Shown here: positions 17,660-27,308 of the stretch, one piece after another
Layout of the letters: each line of letters begins with the position of its first letter
Numbering within the stretch: the stretch's first letter is position 1
Origin: Novosphingobium hassiacum
Lineage (GTDB): Bacteria; Pseudomonadota; Alphaproteobacteria; Sphingomonadales; Sphingomonadaceae
Assembly: GCF_014196055.1 (NCBI RefSeq)
Contig: NZ_JACICY010000009.1
Span: forward strand, 48,400-112,399
DNA: 64,000 nucleotides
Direction of reading: 5' to 3'
The notes under the pieces: generated by a model
Databases searched by the model: none
Told to the model about the DNA's origin: nothing
The model's input: only the letters and a program-made list of their open reading frames with translations
Position numbers and translations under genes: made by a program

Positions 17660-18681
17660 CCCGGACTGCAATTTTTTTGCCGATTATACTTGCGCTTGCT
17701 GCCTGCTCGGGCGGCAATGCCGATGAGTCCAGTACCGCCACGCCAACCGCGCTTGTCGCGCTTGGCAAGGCATCGACGGGCGACATTGCCCAGTCGATCA
17801 CACTGTACGGCGAAATCGAGCGGGGTGGTGACAGTCAGATCGTGCTATCAGCACCGGTCGAGGCCACCGTGGTGTCTGTGGATGCGCCGGCCGGTTCGGC
17901 GGTCGCAGCCGGCGCTGTGATCGCCCATCTGCGTGCCAGTCCGGCAAGCCAGGCGCAGTTCCGTGCGGCCTTCGCCGATGCGTCCGCCGCCCAGCAAGCA
18001 TTGGCCAGGGCGCAACGCTTGCGCACCGATGGGCTTGCCAGCGACGCCGATGTCGAAGCCGCCCGGTCGCGCGCCGCAGCCGCTTCGGCGCTGGCGGCTT
18101 CGTTCAACGAGCGTAGCGCCGGTTTAACCTTGCGCGCACCGCACGCAGGCTTTGTCGACGCCACCGGAGCCAGCGCCGGCGATCTGGTGCAGCCTGGCAC
18201 GGCAATTGCTACCCTTTCGCGCTCCGGTGCGGTCAAGGCGCGATTCGGCATCGATCCTGCGCGGGCTAGAGGACTGGCCGCAGGAAGTCCGATCGAAGTG
18301 CATCCCGGTGATGGATCGCCGCCCTTTGTCGTGCCGATCACCGGGATCAGTCCGGTCGCCCATGCTCAAACCCGCCTGGCCTCGATCCTGGTCCAGATAT
18401 CGGCAGAACGGGCGCTCGCCGCGGGACAGCCGCTCTCCGCCCGCCTTGTTGCGCGCACCTCGAGCGCTGCCGTCACCGTTCCTTATGCCGCACTGCTGGA
18501 CGATGGCGGGCAGCCGTTCGTCTTTGTGGTCAAGGATGGTGTCGCGCATCGCCGTGATGTCGAAATCGGGGCCAGCGATGGCAAGCAGGTCGCAGTCCTC
18601 AAGGGTGTTTCCGATGGAGAACTGGTTGTGACCGACGGCGCGACAGGCGTCGAAGACGGCATGAAAGTTCGCACCAAATGA
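17656..18681 (+). CDS. RND efflux periplasmic adaptor
   Basis: 341 residues from the ATG at 17656 that overlaps the TolC stop. Lipobox-like 'ALAACSGG' near residue 18. Lipoyl-like halves ('GEIERGGDSQIVLSAPVEATV...' and 'LRAPHAGFVDATGASAGDLV') around a short alpha-hairpin, then beta-barrel and membrane-proximal domains. Couples the TolC channel to the pump next door. Ends in an ATGA overlap with the permease. Confidence 0.92.
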   Translation: MTRTAIFLPIILALAACSGGNADESSTATPTALVALGKASTGDIAQSITLYGEIERGGDSQIVLSAPVEATVVSVDAPAGSAVAAGAVIAHLRASPASQAQFRAAFADASAAQQALARAQRLRTDGLASDADVEAARSRAAAASALAASFNERSAGLTLRAPHAGFVDATGASAGDLVQPGTAIATLSRSGAVKARFGIDPARARGLAAGSPIEVHPGDGSPPFVVPITGISPVAHAQTRLASILVQISAERALAAGQPLSARLVARTSSAAVTVPYAALLDDGGQPFVFVVKDGVAHRRDVEIGASDGKQVAVLKGVSDGELVVTDGATGVEDGMKVRTK

Positions 18682-21600
18682 AGTCTGCCCTTTCCCGGCA
18701 CGCCCGCAGCCTGTGGCTGGCAATGCTGCTTTTGACCCTAGGCGGCGTCGTTGGTGCGTGGCGGCTGCCGGTCAGCCTGTTTCCGCACATTGACTATCCC
18801 CGCGTGGTTGTGGCCATCGACGCTGGCGAACGGGATCCTGCGCAGATGGAAGCGGAGATCACACGGCCGATCGAGATCGCCCTGCGTTCGGTTCCGGGGG
18901 TCACGCATTTGCGCTCAACCACCAGTCGTGGTTCGGCCGAAGTCGCCCTGAACTTCGCTTGGGGTCATGACATGACAGCCGCGACCCTGGCCACACAGGG
19001 CGCGCTGGCAACTGTTGCGGCTTCGCTGCCACAGGGCACATCATTTGATGTACGGCGCTCCGACCCGACGCTTTTTCCTGTGGTTGGCATCGCGCTGACC
19101 TCGGCTACGCTGGATCAGGAGGCCTTGCGGCAGCTTGCCGAGTTGAAGATTCGACCCGCCCTCACGGCAGTGCCTGGTGTCGCCGGGGTCGATGTGCTGG
19201 GCGGCTCACCGCGTGAATTCTCGGTCGATATCGAACCAGGAAAGCTGGCCGCATTGGGCCTTTCGCCGGACGATGTTGTCAAGGCGCTGGGCCAGGCCAA
19301 TATTGTGCGCGGTGCCGGACGCATCGAGGACCGCCATCGCTTGTACCTGCTGCTTGTCGAAAATCGCCTTGCGACTGCAGCAGAGATTTCCGCGACGCCG
19401 GTAAAGGCCGGCACGGCAGCTAGCGCTGGCATTGTAACCGTCGGCGATGTCGCCACGGTCCGACCTGCGTCTCAGCCCAACTACACATTGGTCACGAGCA
19501 ACGGTCGCCAGGCAGTGCTCGTCAATGTCCGGCAGGCGCTCGGCGGTGACACCGTGCAGGTGGTGCGTGATGCCGATGCGCGGCTCAAGGGGCTGGGATT
19601 GCCGCCCAGTGTCACGGTCACGCCGTTCTACGATCAGTCCGAACTTGTTGTAGGCGCAGCAAATGCTGTGCGCGACGCAATCCTGCTTGGCGCTGTATTA
19701 GCTGGGCTGGTCCTGTTCCTGTTCCTGCGCTCGGTACGATTGATGGCCATCACTGCGGGGGTTCTGCCGGCGGTTCTTGCCGGAACCTGCCTGATCCTCT
19801 TCGCGATGGGCATGCACTTCGACATGATGACCTTGGGCGGCATGGCTGCTGCGGTCGGCCTGATCGTTGACGATGCCGTGGTCATGCTCGAACATGTTAT
19901 GCGCCGGATGCAGGAAGGCACCGCCCGCGACGCTCCTTCGATCCTGGATGCGGGCGCCGAGATGGCCAAACCCCTGTTCGGCTCGACTGGTGCAACCATT
20001 GTCGTGTTTCTGCCGCTGGCCTTCATTTCCGGGGTCAGCGGCGGTTTCTTCAAGGCCTTGGCGGTGACGATGGTCGCCGCCCTGACGATCTCGCTGCTTT
20101 ATGCCCGCTTTCTGATCCCGCTTATCTGCGCCCATTGGCTAAGGCCCAGTGACGCCGAAGCCGCAGAAAGCGCGGCGGGCTGGTTGGCATGGCTTGCTCG
20201 GCAATATCACAAGGCAATTGGCGCCGCGCTGGAGCGCCCTGACCGCATTGCGTTCGTAACATGTCTGGTCTTTGCGCTGGCGGGATCGCTGGCTTGGTAC
20301 AAAGTGCCGTCGGGCTTCATGCCCAAAATGGACGAGGGCGGCTTCATCCTCGATTACAAAGCGCAACCTGGTGCGGCCCTGAGCGATACCGATCGCTTGC
20401 TGCGTCAGGTCGAGACAATCATCCAGCATACGCCCGAGGTCGCCAGCTATTCACGTCGCACCGGCCTGCAATTGGGCGGTGGGCTGACAGAAGCGGACGA
20501 AGGAGACTATTTTATCCGCCTCAAGGGTGGATCGCGCCGTCCAATCGAAGCCGTCATGGCCGATATTCGGCAGCAGATCGAAGCAAAGGTGCCCGGATTG
20601 CAGGTTGAAGCGCTGCAACTCATGGAGGATCTCATTGGGGACCTTACGGCTGTACCGCAACCAATCGAGATCAAGATCTTCGGTGATGATCCCGCGGTTC
20701 TTGAGCAGACCGCGAAGCGGGTTGCCGCGACGATCGGCAAGGTCAACGGGGTCGTCGAGGTCGTCGACGGGTTGCGGGTGGCGGGCGATGCCATCTCGGT
20801 GAAGGTGCGGCCAGGCATCGCGGAGCAACATGGACTCGATCCGGCTGCGGTTGCCAGCCAGATTGAAGGCCTGGTCGGTGGCAATCAGGCTACGAATCTC
20901 AGAATTGGTGAACAGCTTATCGGCGTCCGCGTGCGCGGCCCGGCAGACATAAGGTTGCGTGCGTCCCAAGTTTCTGAACTGCCGCTGACGGCGCCCGACG
21001 GACACGTGGTAAGGGTCGGCCAGATTGCCGATGTCACAATCCTTGCTGGTCAAAAGCAGCGCACGCGTGAAGATCTTGCGCCGTTCATTGACGTTACAGC
21101 GAGACTCGATGGGCGGGATCTAGGCTCAGCGATGGTCGATGTGCGCAAGACCGTTGCGGGAATGAACCTGCCATCCTCGATCCGGATCGATTATGGCGGT
21201 CTTTACGCGCAGCAACGCCAAAGCTTTTCCGATATGACGATGGTGTTCGTGGCGGCGCTGCTGCTGGCCGCGCTGTTGCTGACCTTGCTCTTCGAACGAA
21301 TTGCATGGACCCTCGCGGCAATCCTGACGGTTCTGCTTAGCGTTGCAGCAGTGTTTTTCGGACTTTGGGTTACCGGCATCGAACTCGATGTTTCGGCACT
21401 GATGGGGCTCACCATGGTCGTGGGCATGGTGACCGAATTGATCGTATTCTACCTCTCCGAGCTCGATACCGAAGCATCGGTAGCTGCGGGCGCATTGAGA
21501 GATGCTGGAGACAAGCGCCTGCGCCCAATCCTGATGTCGGCGCTCATTGCCATCCTGACGCTAAGCCCGCTGGCATTGGGGATCAGCCGGGGCGCGGGTT

Positions 21601-21752
21601 TGCAACAACCGCTGGCGACCGCCATTATCTTTGGTCTTACAGCTGCCGTTCCGCTGGTCCTTTTGGTTCTGCCAACACTAATCCTGGTCATATCCCGATC
21701 AGGCAGGCGGGACGACGGGCTTTCACCCTCGACCGCACCACTAGAAGGTTGA
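18678..21752 (+). CDS. RND efflux permease (HAE-1/HAE-like)
   Basis: 1024 residues, full length, with twelve helices in two repeats and two large periplasmic domains. TM4 holds 'VGLIVDDAVVMLEHV', with the Asp-Asp pair of proton-relay RND pumps; the DD-A-V-V pattern is like drug/solvent exporters rather than the single-Asp CzcA signature, so small organic molecules are a likelier substrate than metals. Part of a TCS-TolC-adaptor-permease operon with one- to four-base overlaps, so it is presumably switched on by the PepSY/TCS module upstream. Confidence 0.93.
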   Translation: MKSALSRHARSLWLAMLLLTLGGVVGAWRLPVSLFPHIDYPRVVVAIDAGERDPAQMEAEITRPIEIALRSVPGVTHLRSTTSRGSAEVALNFAWGHDMTAATLATQGALATVAASLPQGTSFDVRRSDPTLFPVVGIALTSATLDQEALRQLAELKIRPALTAVPGVAGVDVLGGSPREFSVDIEPGKLAALGLSPDDVVKALGQANIVRGAGRIEDRHRLYLLLVENRLATAAEISATPVKAGTAASAGIVTVGDVATVRPASQPNYTLVTSNGRQAVLVNVRQALGGDTVQVVRDADARLKGLGLPPSVTVTPFYDQSELVVGAANAVRDAILLGAVLAGLVLFLFLRSVRLMAITAGVLPAVLAGTCLILFAMGMHFDMMTLGGMAAAVGLIVDDAVVMLEHVMRRMQEGTARDAPSILDAGAEMAKPLFGSTGATIVVFLPLAFISGVSGGFFKALAVTMVAALTISLLYARFLIPLICAHWLRPSDAEAAESAAGWLAWLARQYHKAIGAALERPDRIAFVTCLVFALAGSLAWYKVPSGFMPKMDEGGFILDYKAQPGAALSDTDRLLRQVETIIQHTPEVASYSRRTGLQLGGGLTEADEGDYFIRLKGGSRRPIEAVMADIRQQIEAKVPGLQVEALQLMEDLIGDLTAVPQPIEIKIFGDDPAVLEQTAKRVAATIGKVNGVVEVVDGLRVAGDAISVKVRPGIAEQHGLDPAAVASQIEGLVGGNQATNLRIGEQLIGVRVRGPADIRLRASQVSELPLTAPDGHVVRVGQIADVTILAGQKQRTREDLAPFIDVTARLDGRDLGSAMVDVRKTVAGMNLPSSIRIDYGGLYAQQRQSFSDMTMVFVAALLLAALLLTLLFERIAWTLAAILTVLLSVAAVFFGLWVTGIELDVSALMGLTMVVGMVTELIVFYLSELDTEASVAAGALRDAGDKRLRPILMSALIAILTLSPLALGISRGAGLQQPLATAIIFGLTAAVPLVLLVLPTLILVISRSGRRDDGLSPSTAPLEG

Positions 21753-21756
21753 ACCC

Positions 21757-22578
21757 ATGCTTAGTCCTCTGATGGTTGCCGCCGTTTTTGCAGCACAGGC
21801 GAGTGCGATTGCAGCTCCTCCTGCAGTCAATGGCGTCGCCCAGGAGGTGGAGTCGCAATCAGGCTCAGGAGTGCCGCCTTCCGATCCCGCCGCAGGTTCG
21901 GACGGGGGAGAGATTGTGGTGACCGCGCTGCATCACCCGACAGCCACTGATCCCCTGGCGCACGTAAACGAGAAGTCTTTCGAAGCGACCCAAGCGGTTG
22001 ACAAGGCCTTCGTGGGACCAGTCGCGCTAGGCTATAAGCACATCGTGCCGAAGCCTGTGCGGCTTGGCATCAGAAACGTGCTCGGCAATCTCCATCAACC
22101 GGTCGTTTTTGTGAATTTTCTTCTGCAGGGGAAGCCAGGCAAGTCCGGTGAGACCGCAGCTCGCTTTGCGATAAACTCAACAGTTGGCCTTGGCGGGCTG
22201 CTCGACGTAGCCAAGCGCCGCCCATTCAATCTGCCCAATCGCCCGAACGGATTTGGCGATACGCTTGGGTATTACGGCATCAGGCCAGGCGCATATCTTT
22301 ACCTTCCGCTGATCGGCCCGACCACGGTGCGCGATTTGATCGGCGGCACGCTCGATCGGTTGGTGCTGCCGACGGCGGTTGGCAAGCCTTTTGGACAGCC
22401 TGCCTATACCGCCCCTACAGGTGTCGCTTCCGCCTTGGACAGCCGAGCCGAATTTGATCAGCAACTTCGAGATATCAGGGAATCGGATGATCCATATCTT
22501 GCACGCCGCACTTTATACCTGCGTAAACGCCAAGCGGAGATTGACGGATTGCATAACCACAATAAAAATCAAACGTAG
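21757..22578 (+). CDS. MlaA-family outer-membrane lipid-asymmetry protein
   Basis: 273 residues with the MlaA core: 'VRNVLGNLHQP'-type segment ('RLGIRNVLGNLHQPVVFVN'), 'RFAINSTVGLGGLLDVA' and 'GDTLGYYGIRPGAYLYLPLIGPTTVRDLIG'. It has a signal peptide ('VFAAQASAIAA') but no lipobox Cys, unlike the enterobacterial lipoprotein. A TonB-box-like 'GGEIVVTALHH' lies in the linker. MlaA removes mislocalised phospholipids from the outer leaflet with the Mla system. Only 4 bp after the RND permease, so it is co-expressed with the pump. Confidence 0.88.
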   Translation: MLSPLMVAAVFAAQASAIAAPPAVNGVAQEVESQSGSGVPPSDPAAGSDGGEIVVTALHHPTATDPLAHVNEKSFEATQAVDKAFVGPVALGYKHIVPKPVRLGIRNVLGNLHQPVVFVNFLLQGKPGKSGETAARFAINSTVGLGGLLDVAKRRPFNLPNRPNGFGDTLGYYGIRPGAYLYLPLIGPTTVRDLIGGTLDRLVLPTAVGKPFGQPAYTAPTGVASALDSRAEFDQQLRDIRESDDPYLARRTLYLRKRQAEIDGLHNHNKNQT

Positions 22579-22781
22579 ATTTTCCACAGGATCAGTGCGG
22601 TACATAACGAGTCATGCATCTAATCGCATTGGGTGGGTGCAATGTATTGAATATATTCACGCTGAATTTAAACATTTGAAATATACAAATTGCCAACATT
22701 GCGAACCAAGATGGCGCATCTGGCGAAACTTCGATACCGAGACTACATTAGATACATCACTCAACTTGGGATCGATGCGCC

Positions 22782-23507
22782 ATGGTTCACAAAATCAAGA
22801 GTATCGCCGTGATTTCAACCGCGCTCGTGGTTTCGCTTGCCGGGTGCCACGCAAACCCGTCCAGCAATCAGACCGCTAGTCCGACCAACGCAGCAGCGAG
22901 CGGCCAAATTCCCACTCCCGCTGCAAATGATGCGGATGCACAGTCGTCAGCGTTGATGGCAGCAGCAGAGCCGTTCGAAGGCCTGACCGAGAACGCGTTT
23001 GTTGGCGATACGGTGAAGCTCGACGATTTCATCGCCAAAGCCAGAATCAGCGCCGCAGGTGCGGCAAGGTTGCTGGCACCGCCTCAGGCGAAAGTGCTTG
23101 CAAGCCAGGTCGCTGCCATTGACGCCGCGCGTGCCGGCAACAATCGCGCCGATCTCGCGATCGCGGCGGTAGAAGCCTATCGCACACTCGTCAGCAATGT
23201 CGGAACGCAATTGAAGGTTCCCAAGCAGGTCAGCCTGCTCGATTATGCGGGTTTCCGCTTTCAGGCCGATCTCAAGGCTTCTCCGGCAAGGTGGGTCGAT
23301 ACCGTTCGCACGATCGATTTCGCTGACGGGCAGTGGCAGCAGATATCATCCAAGGTGGGCGACGCAACGCTGCGCAAGGACATGTCCCAAGCGCTGAGTG
23401 ACATGCGGACGGCGAGCGCGCGCAAAGATGCCAAATTGGCAATGTCTGCGTCGACGCGCGAACTCGACTTGGTTGATGGGCTCGAGAGCTATTTCGACAA
23501 ACATTGA
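22782..23507 (+). CDS. Lipoprotein of unknown function
   Basis: 241 residues with a lipobox 'VVSLAGC' (Cys22), a low-complexity Ser/Thr/Asn/Ala linker (to about residue 60), then a helical Ala-rich domain. I recognise no family. It is preceded by a 203-bp A/T-richer spacer after mlaA (22579-22781), which holds no gene that I can support. Confidence 0.7.
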   Translation: MVHKIKSIAVISTALVVSLAGCHANPSSNQTASPTNAAASGQIPTPAANDADAQSSALMAAAEPFEGLTENAFVGDTVKLDDFIAKARISAAGAARLLAPPQAKVLASQVAAIDAARAGNNRADLAIAAVEAYRTLVSNVGTQLKVPKQVSLLDYAGFRFQADLKASPARWVDTVRTIDFADGQWQQISSKVGDATLRKDMSQALSDMRTASARKDAKLAMSASTRELDLVDGLESYFDKH

Positions 23508-23590
23508 CAGTCACCAGCATGAGATGCCGATGCCGCAAGTGATTCCTGGCGGGATCCCTGCAAAATATCAGCCGTAAGGACGATGCAAAC

Positions 23591-24367
23591 ATGGCCGATA
23601 GCCAGAACGCGCAGATGCTCAACAAGGTACCTCAGGTTACTCTATATTTCTGGATCATCAAGATTCTGGCTACGACCGTGGGTGAGACCGGCGCTGATTT
23701 CCTAAACATCCGGTTGGGTCTCGGCCTAAACGGTACATCAGTCGCCATGACTGGCCTGTTGGCTCTGGTGCTGATCATTCAGATGCGGAATGACCACTAC
23801 GTACCGTGGCAATACTGGTTGGTCGTTGTGTTCCTGAGCGTTGTAGGCACTTTACTGACCGACACGCTAACCGATGAGCTTGGTGTGAGCCTCTACGCCT
23901 CGACCGTAATCTTCACGCTCGCTTTGATCACGACATTCATGATTTGGCACCGCAGTGAACATACGCTCTCGATTCACGATATCGACAGTGTGCGCCGCGA
24001 AGCGTTCTATTGGGCAGCGATCTTATTCACCTTCGCGCTGGGGACGGCCGGCGGCGATCTGGTGTCTGAAAAATTGGGGCAGGGCTATCTGACCGCCAGT
24101 GTGATTTTTGGAGGCGTTATAGCGTTGATCGCAGCAATCTATTATGCTCGATGGCTTGGTCCGGTGATTGCATTCTGGCTGGCCTATATCCTGACCCGGC
24201 CGCTTGGTGCATCGATTGGAGACTTGTTGACCCAGGCAAAGGATGCGGGCGGACTTGGTTTCGGAACAATGCCGACCAGTGGTGTCTTCCTCATCATCAT
24301 CGTCTGTCTGGTGATCTATCTCAGCAAATCGAAAATCGACAGCCCTATCGGCGTTGAAGGTCGGTGA
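23591..24367 (+). CDS. COG4705-type multi-pass membrane protein
   Basis: 258 residues, about seven to eight membrane helices. The opening 'NKVPQVTLYFWIIKILATTVGETGADF' is the hallmark of the COG4705 family of uncharacterised membrane-anchored proteins; the motif 'DLVSEKLGQGY' in the second half repeats the 'DTLTDELGVSLY' of the first, so the protein is an internal duplication. Function unknown; family members often sit beside two-component systems, as here. It ends 126 bp before a convergent PepSY gene, with a palindrome between them. Confidence 0.83.
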   Translation: MADSQNAQMLNKVPQVTLYFWIIKILATTVGETGADFLNIRLGLGLNGTSVAMTGLLALVLIIQMRNDHYVPWQYWLVVVFLSVVGTLLTDTLTDELGVSLYASTVIFTLALITTFMIWHRSEHTLSIHDIDSVRREAFYWAAILFTFALGTAGGDLVSEKLGQGYLTASVIFGGVIALIAAIYYARWLGPVIAFWLAYILTRPLGASIGDLLTQAKDAGGLGFGTMPTSGVFLIIIVCLVIYLSKSKIDSPIGVEGR

Positions 24368-24441
24368 TGAGCCTCTCGGTCAGCCTTCGCCGCTGGGACA
24401 ATGTAAATTGACGCAACTTTGGCTTTAGCGCCGGATGTGTA

Positions 24442-24477
24442 CCGTTCGCCTCCACGCAATTGCGTGGAGGCGAACGG
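24442..24477. terminator. Perfect 36-bp palindrome between convergent genes
   Basis: Two 18-bp arms without spacer; the left arm is CCGTTCGCCTCCACGCAA. It lies between the ends of the COG4705 gene and the PepSY gene, so a bidirectional transcription-stop hairpin is the simplest reading, although neither side has a T-run. The outer CGTTCGCC octamer also occurs in the tandem repeats at 24859-24878, so a protein-binding role is possible. Confidence 0.6.
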
Positions 24478-24493
24478 ACGCACAGTTGGTCGA

Positions 24494-24814
24494 TCAATCA
24501 GGGTTCGGGCCTTCCGCGGCGTTCTCGAGAACCCGGCCGGTAACAGCATCAACACCGACTTCGAATGTCTTGCCGTGGCTCTTGATGTCGAAGGAGTAGC
24601 GCAGGCCGGTCCCGCCTGCTTCCTTCTCGAGCTCCTGATCGGTGATCACGCCGGGATGCGCCTTGAGCGCAGCGGCGCGGGCAGCGGCCAGCGTGACACG
24701 GGCTTGCGGGGCGAGCTCGGCGCCCGTGAGACCGTGTTTGGCCGGGGCTGCGGCCACGCCAGTAGCAGCCAGCATGGCGATGGCGCCAAGAACGAGAAAC
24801 TTACGCATGGTCAT
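24494..24814 (-). CDS. PepSY-domain periplasmic protein (module 2)
   Basis: 106 residues: signal peptide ('LAATGVAAAPAKH') and one PepSY domain with 'LRYSFDIKSHGKTFEVGVDAVTGRVLEN', a close relative of the module 1 protein. It is divergent from, not in line with, the response regulator and kinase that follow; the 153-bp region between them carries tandem repeats. Likely a target and/or periplasmic modulator of that two-component system. Confidence 0.85.
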   Translation of the reverse strand: MTMRKFLVLGAIAMLAATGVAAAPAKHGLTGAELAPQARVTLAAARAAALKAHPGVITDQELEKEAGGTGLRYSFDIKSHGKTFEVGVDAVTGRVLENAAEGPNPD

Positions 24815-24858
24815 TCTCCAAAGGCTGAAGTGCCTTGCGCTGCTTGTTAAAGGACCGG

Positions 24859-24878
24859 ACGTTCGCCCACGTTCGCGT
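24859..24878. promoter_or_regulatory. Tandem 10-bp repeats in the PepSY-2/response regulator divergent promoter
   Basis: ACGTTCGCCC (24859-24868) directly followed by ACGTTCGCGT (24869-24878), 8 of 10 bases identical. Direct repeats at one helical turn are the usual binding pattern of OmpR/PhoB-family regulators, and the regulator gene starts 90 bp away. Confidence 0.55.
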
Positions 24879-24967
24879 CAAGATTGGGAATTGCCAACTT
24901 GTGTTGCGGTGCATCCTGGCGCTGACTGAGCGCGACCAGAGAATTGCCGCATCGAAAGGCCACAGAA

Positions 24968-25645
24968 GTGAAGCTGCTGTTGCTCGAAGATGACGCAGAT
25001 ACGCGAGATCATGTAGCCAAAGTCCTGCGGGCGGCAGGTCATGTCATCGACACCTGCAGCAACGGACCGGACGCAATTTTCCTGGGAACGAGCAATAGTT
25101 ATGGCGTACTCATTCTCGACCGGATGGTTCCGGGCGTGGATGGCCTGAGTGTGCTGAAGGCGCTGCGTTCGGCCGGAGTTCTCACACCGGCGATCTTCCT
25201 GACCGCGATGGACAATGTCGACGATAGGGTCGAGGGCCTGGAGACAGGCGCGGACGACTATCTGGTCAAGCCCTTCGCTGGTAGTGAATTGCTCGCTCGC
25301 GTCGCGGCGCTTGGGCGGCGACCGCCGATTCAGGATGCAGTGACCCGATTGTCAGTCGCCGATCTGGAAGTCGATCTGCTCAAGCGCACGGTCACGCGCG
25401 CCGGACGCCGGATCGATCTACAACAGCAGGAATACAAGCTGCTCGAATATCTGATCCGCCATGCCGGTGAGATCGTGACCCGCACCATGCTGCTGGAAAA
25501 TGTCTGGTCGTTCCATTTCGATCCGGGCACCAATCTGATCGAGAGCCACATGAGCCGGCTCCGGGCGAAAGTGGATCGCGGATTCGATCGTGACTTGATT
25601 CATACCGTGCGCAACGCAGGATACCGCCTCGATGCGGAAACTTAG
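24968..25645 (+). CDS. OmpR/PhoB-family response regulator (module 2)
   Basis: 225 residues from the GTG at 24968, which gives the canonical 'MKLLLLEDDADT' start; a TTG eight codons earlier is less likely. Phospho-acceptor Asp51 ('ILDRMVPGVDG'), 'LVKPFAGSELL', and a winged-helix domain ending 'RNAGYRLD'. About two thirds of positions look the same as in the module 1 regulator, so the two are paralogues. The stop lies inside the kinase gene (14-bp overlap). Confidence 0.94.
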   Translation: MKLLLLEDDADTRDHVAKVLRAAGHVIDTCSNGPDAIFLGTSNSYGVLILDRMVPGVDGLSVLKALRSAGVLTPAIFLTAMDNVDDRVEGLETGADDYLVKPFAGSELLARVAALGRRPPIQDAVTRLSVADLEVDLLKRTVTRAGRRIDLQQQEYKLLEYLIRHAGEIVTRTMLLENVWSFHFDPGTNLIESHMSRLRAKVDRGFDRDLIHTVRNAGYRLDAET

Positions 25646-27002
25646 CCTGCTGCGCAGCGGCGCATTCCGCTTTGCCATCCTGATCGCCGCGATCTTCGCG
25701 ATCGGAACCGGCGTTCTGCTCGTAGAGGTTGAACGATCGGTGGGCCGCTATGCCACCGAGGTAGCCAGCGATAGCGTCGCAGCCGAGCTCGCCGTGCTGC
25801 AGGGCGAGGACCGGACTGCGGGGCGGGGGGATCTGATCCGATCCATTACACTGCGCGAGCAGGCGGTGCGCGAACACCAGATCCGCTACTTGTTGGTCGA
25901 TAACCAAGCCCATCGCCTCGCCGGCAGCATTCCCGCTGCCGCAGCGCGCGTCGGCAGCTACGATCTGGTCCTGCCCGCGATTGACCATGGCGACGAAGGT
26001 GACGGCGCGGCGGTCTCGTTGATGACCGTGGGGGTGCGCCTGAATGACGGAGCAATCCTGGTCGTCGGCAGTGACACATCTGACCTCAAGGATTTGCGGC
26101 GGGCCCTCGGCCTGTCGACGATCGAATTCGGGATCGGGATCAGTCTGCTGGCGTTGATCGGCGGCCTGGTGGTTGGAACGATTTTCTTGCGCCGCCTCGA
26201 CCGTGTCAATCGCGCAGTCGAGCGGATCATGCAGGGAAGCCTGTCTGAAAGACTGCCAGCGATCGGAATGAGCCCCGAGTTCGACGGCCTGTCCACGAAC
26301 CTCAACCTCATGCTTGACCGGATCGAAAGTCTCATGGCGGGACTGCGACAAGTCTCAACCGACATTGCCCATGATTTGCGGACGCCGTTGACCCGATTGC
26401 GGCAGCGGCTCGAGGATATGAAGGCGGGTCTTTCCGGGGCGGAACCCGTTACCGAGGAGCAGGTCGAGGCGGCCATTGCCGAGACGGATTCGATTCTCGC
26501 GATCTTCCGCGCACTTTTGCGCATAAGTTCGCTTGAGGCAGGGGCCGGAAAGCAACGTTTTGGCGAGGTCGATCTGAGCGAAATCCTCAATCGGGTGTTC
26601 CGCGCCTATCTTCCGGTGGCCGAGGACACACATCATACCCTGTCAGCGGATATTGCGTCTGACGTGACGGTGCAGGGCGACGCAGAATTGCTAACCCAGG
26701 CGATTACCAACCTGACCGAGAATGCGCTGGTCCACACTCCGCCAGGTAGCCACATATGCTTGTCAGTGAGCCGCGCGATGAGCGGTGTTGTGGTTGCCGT
26801 GGCCGATAACGGCCCCGGCATTCCAGCCACAGAACGCGATAAGGTCTTGCAGCGGTTTTACCGTCTCGATGAGAGCCGTCACACGCAGGGTGCCGGTCTG
26901 GGACTTGCCCTCGTATCCGCCATCGCCTCGCTTCATGGCGGACAGCTGTTGCTGTCTGATAATTGCCCAGGGCTGCGCGTCGAAATGACTTTTGGAGGCT
27001 GA
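25632..27002 (+). CDS. Sensor histidine kinase (module 2)
   Basis: 456 residues. Membrane helices at about 12-32 and 160-184 enclose a periplasmic loop of roughly 125 residues; HAMP, then H-box 'STDIAHDLRTPLTRL' with His247, N box 'NLTENALVHTP', G boxes 'DNGPGIPATE' and 'GAGLGLALV'. Paralogue of the module 1 kinase. Overlaps the response regulator by 14 bp. Confidence 0.94.
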   Translation: MRKLSLLRSGAFRFAILIAAIFAIGTGVLLVEVERSVGRYATEVASDSVAAELAVLQGEDRTAGRGDLIRSITLREQAVREHQIRYLLVDNQAHRLAGSIPAAAARVGSYDLVLPAIDHGDEGDGAAVSLMTVGVRLNDGAILVVGSDTSDLKDLRRALGLSTIEFGIGISLLALIGGLVVGTIFLRRLDRVNRAVERIMQGSLSERLPAIGMSPEFDGLSTNLNLMLDRIESLMAGLRQVSTDIAHDLRTPLTRLRQRLEDMKAGLSGAEPVTEEQVEAAIAETDSILAIFRALLRISSLEAGAGKQRFGEVDLSEILNRVFRAYLPVAEDTHHTLSADIASDVTVQGDAELLTQAITNLTENALVHTPPGSHICLSVSRAMSGVVVAVADNGPGIPATERDKVLQRFYRLDESRHTQGAGLGLALVSAIASLHGGQLLLSDNCPGLRVEMTFGG

Positions 27003-27308
27003 TCCGCAATCAGAGTGTTTCAGCCCTGCCATCGTAAAATGACCAACCGGCAAGGAGATTGCTGGCGACCCGCTTCGGCCGATCCTCGAATTGGGTTATC
27101 ATGGGTTGATCTGGGAGGTTGACGAATGGGCCCCATTGCGGCCCTGTTCACAGGGCCATGGTCGCTTGGCAGCCAGTTCTTTTGGCGCGACCAGCGGGTG
27201 TTCAGCTGCCGTAAGTGTCAGTTCAAATAATGCTTGCCCGCCGGTCTGACCGCCCTGATCCACAAGTAATTTCATACAGCATATATAGTGAGTTAAAGGT
27301 GGCTGGAT
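27003..27308. other. Intergenic stretch without a gene
   Basis: 306 bp between the module 2 kinase and the channel-like gene. I see no gene, no strong hairpin and no convincing repeat. An A/T-rich tract near 27265-27300 could be the promoter of the next gene. Confidence 0.4.
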
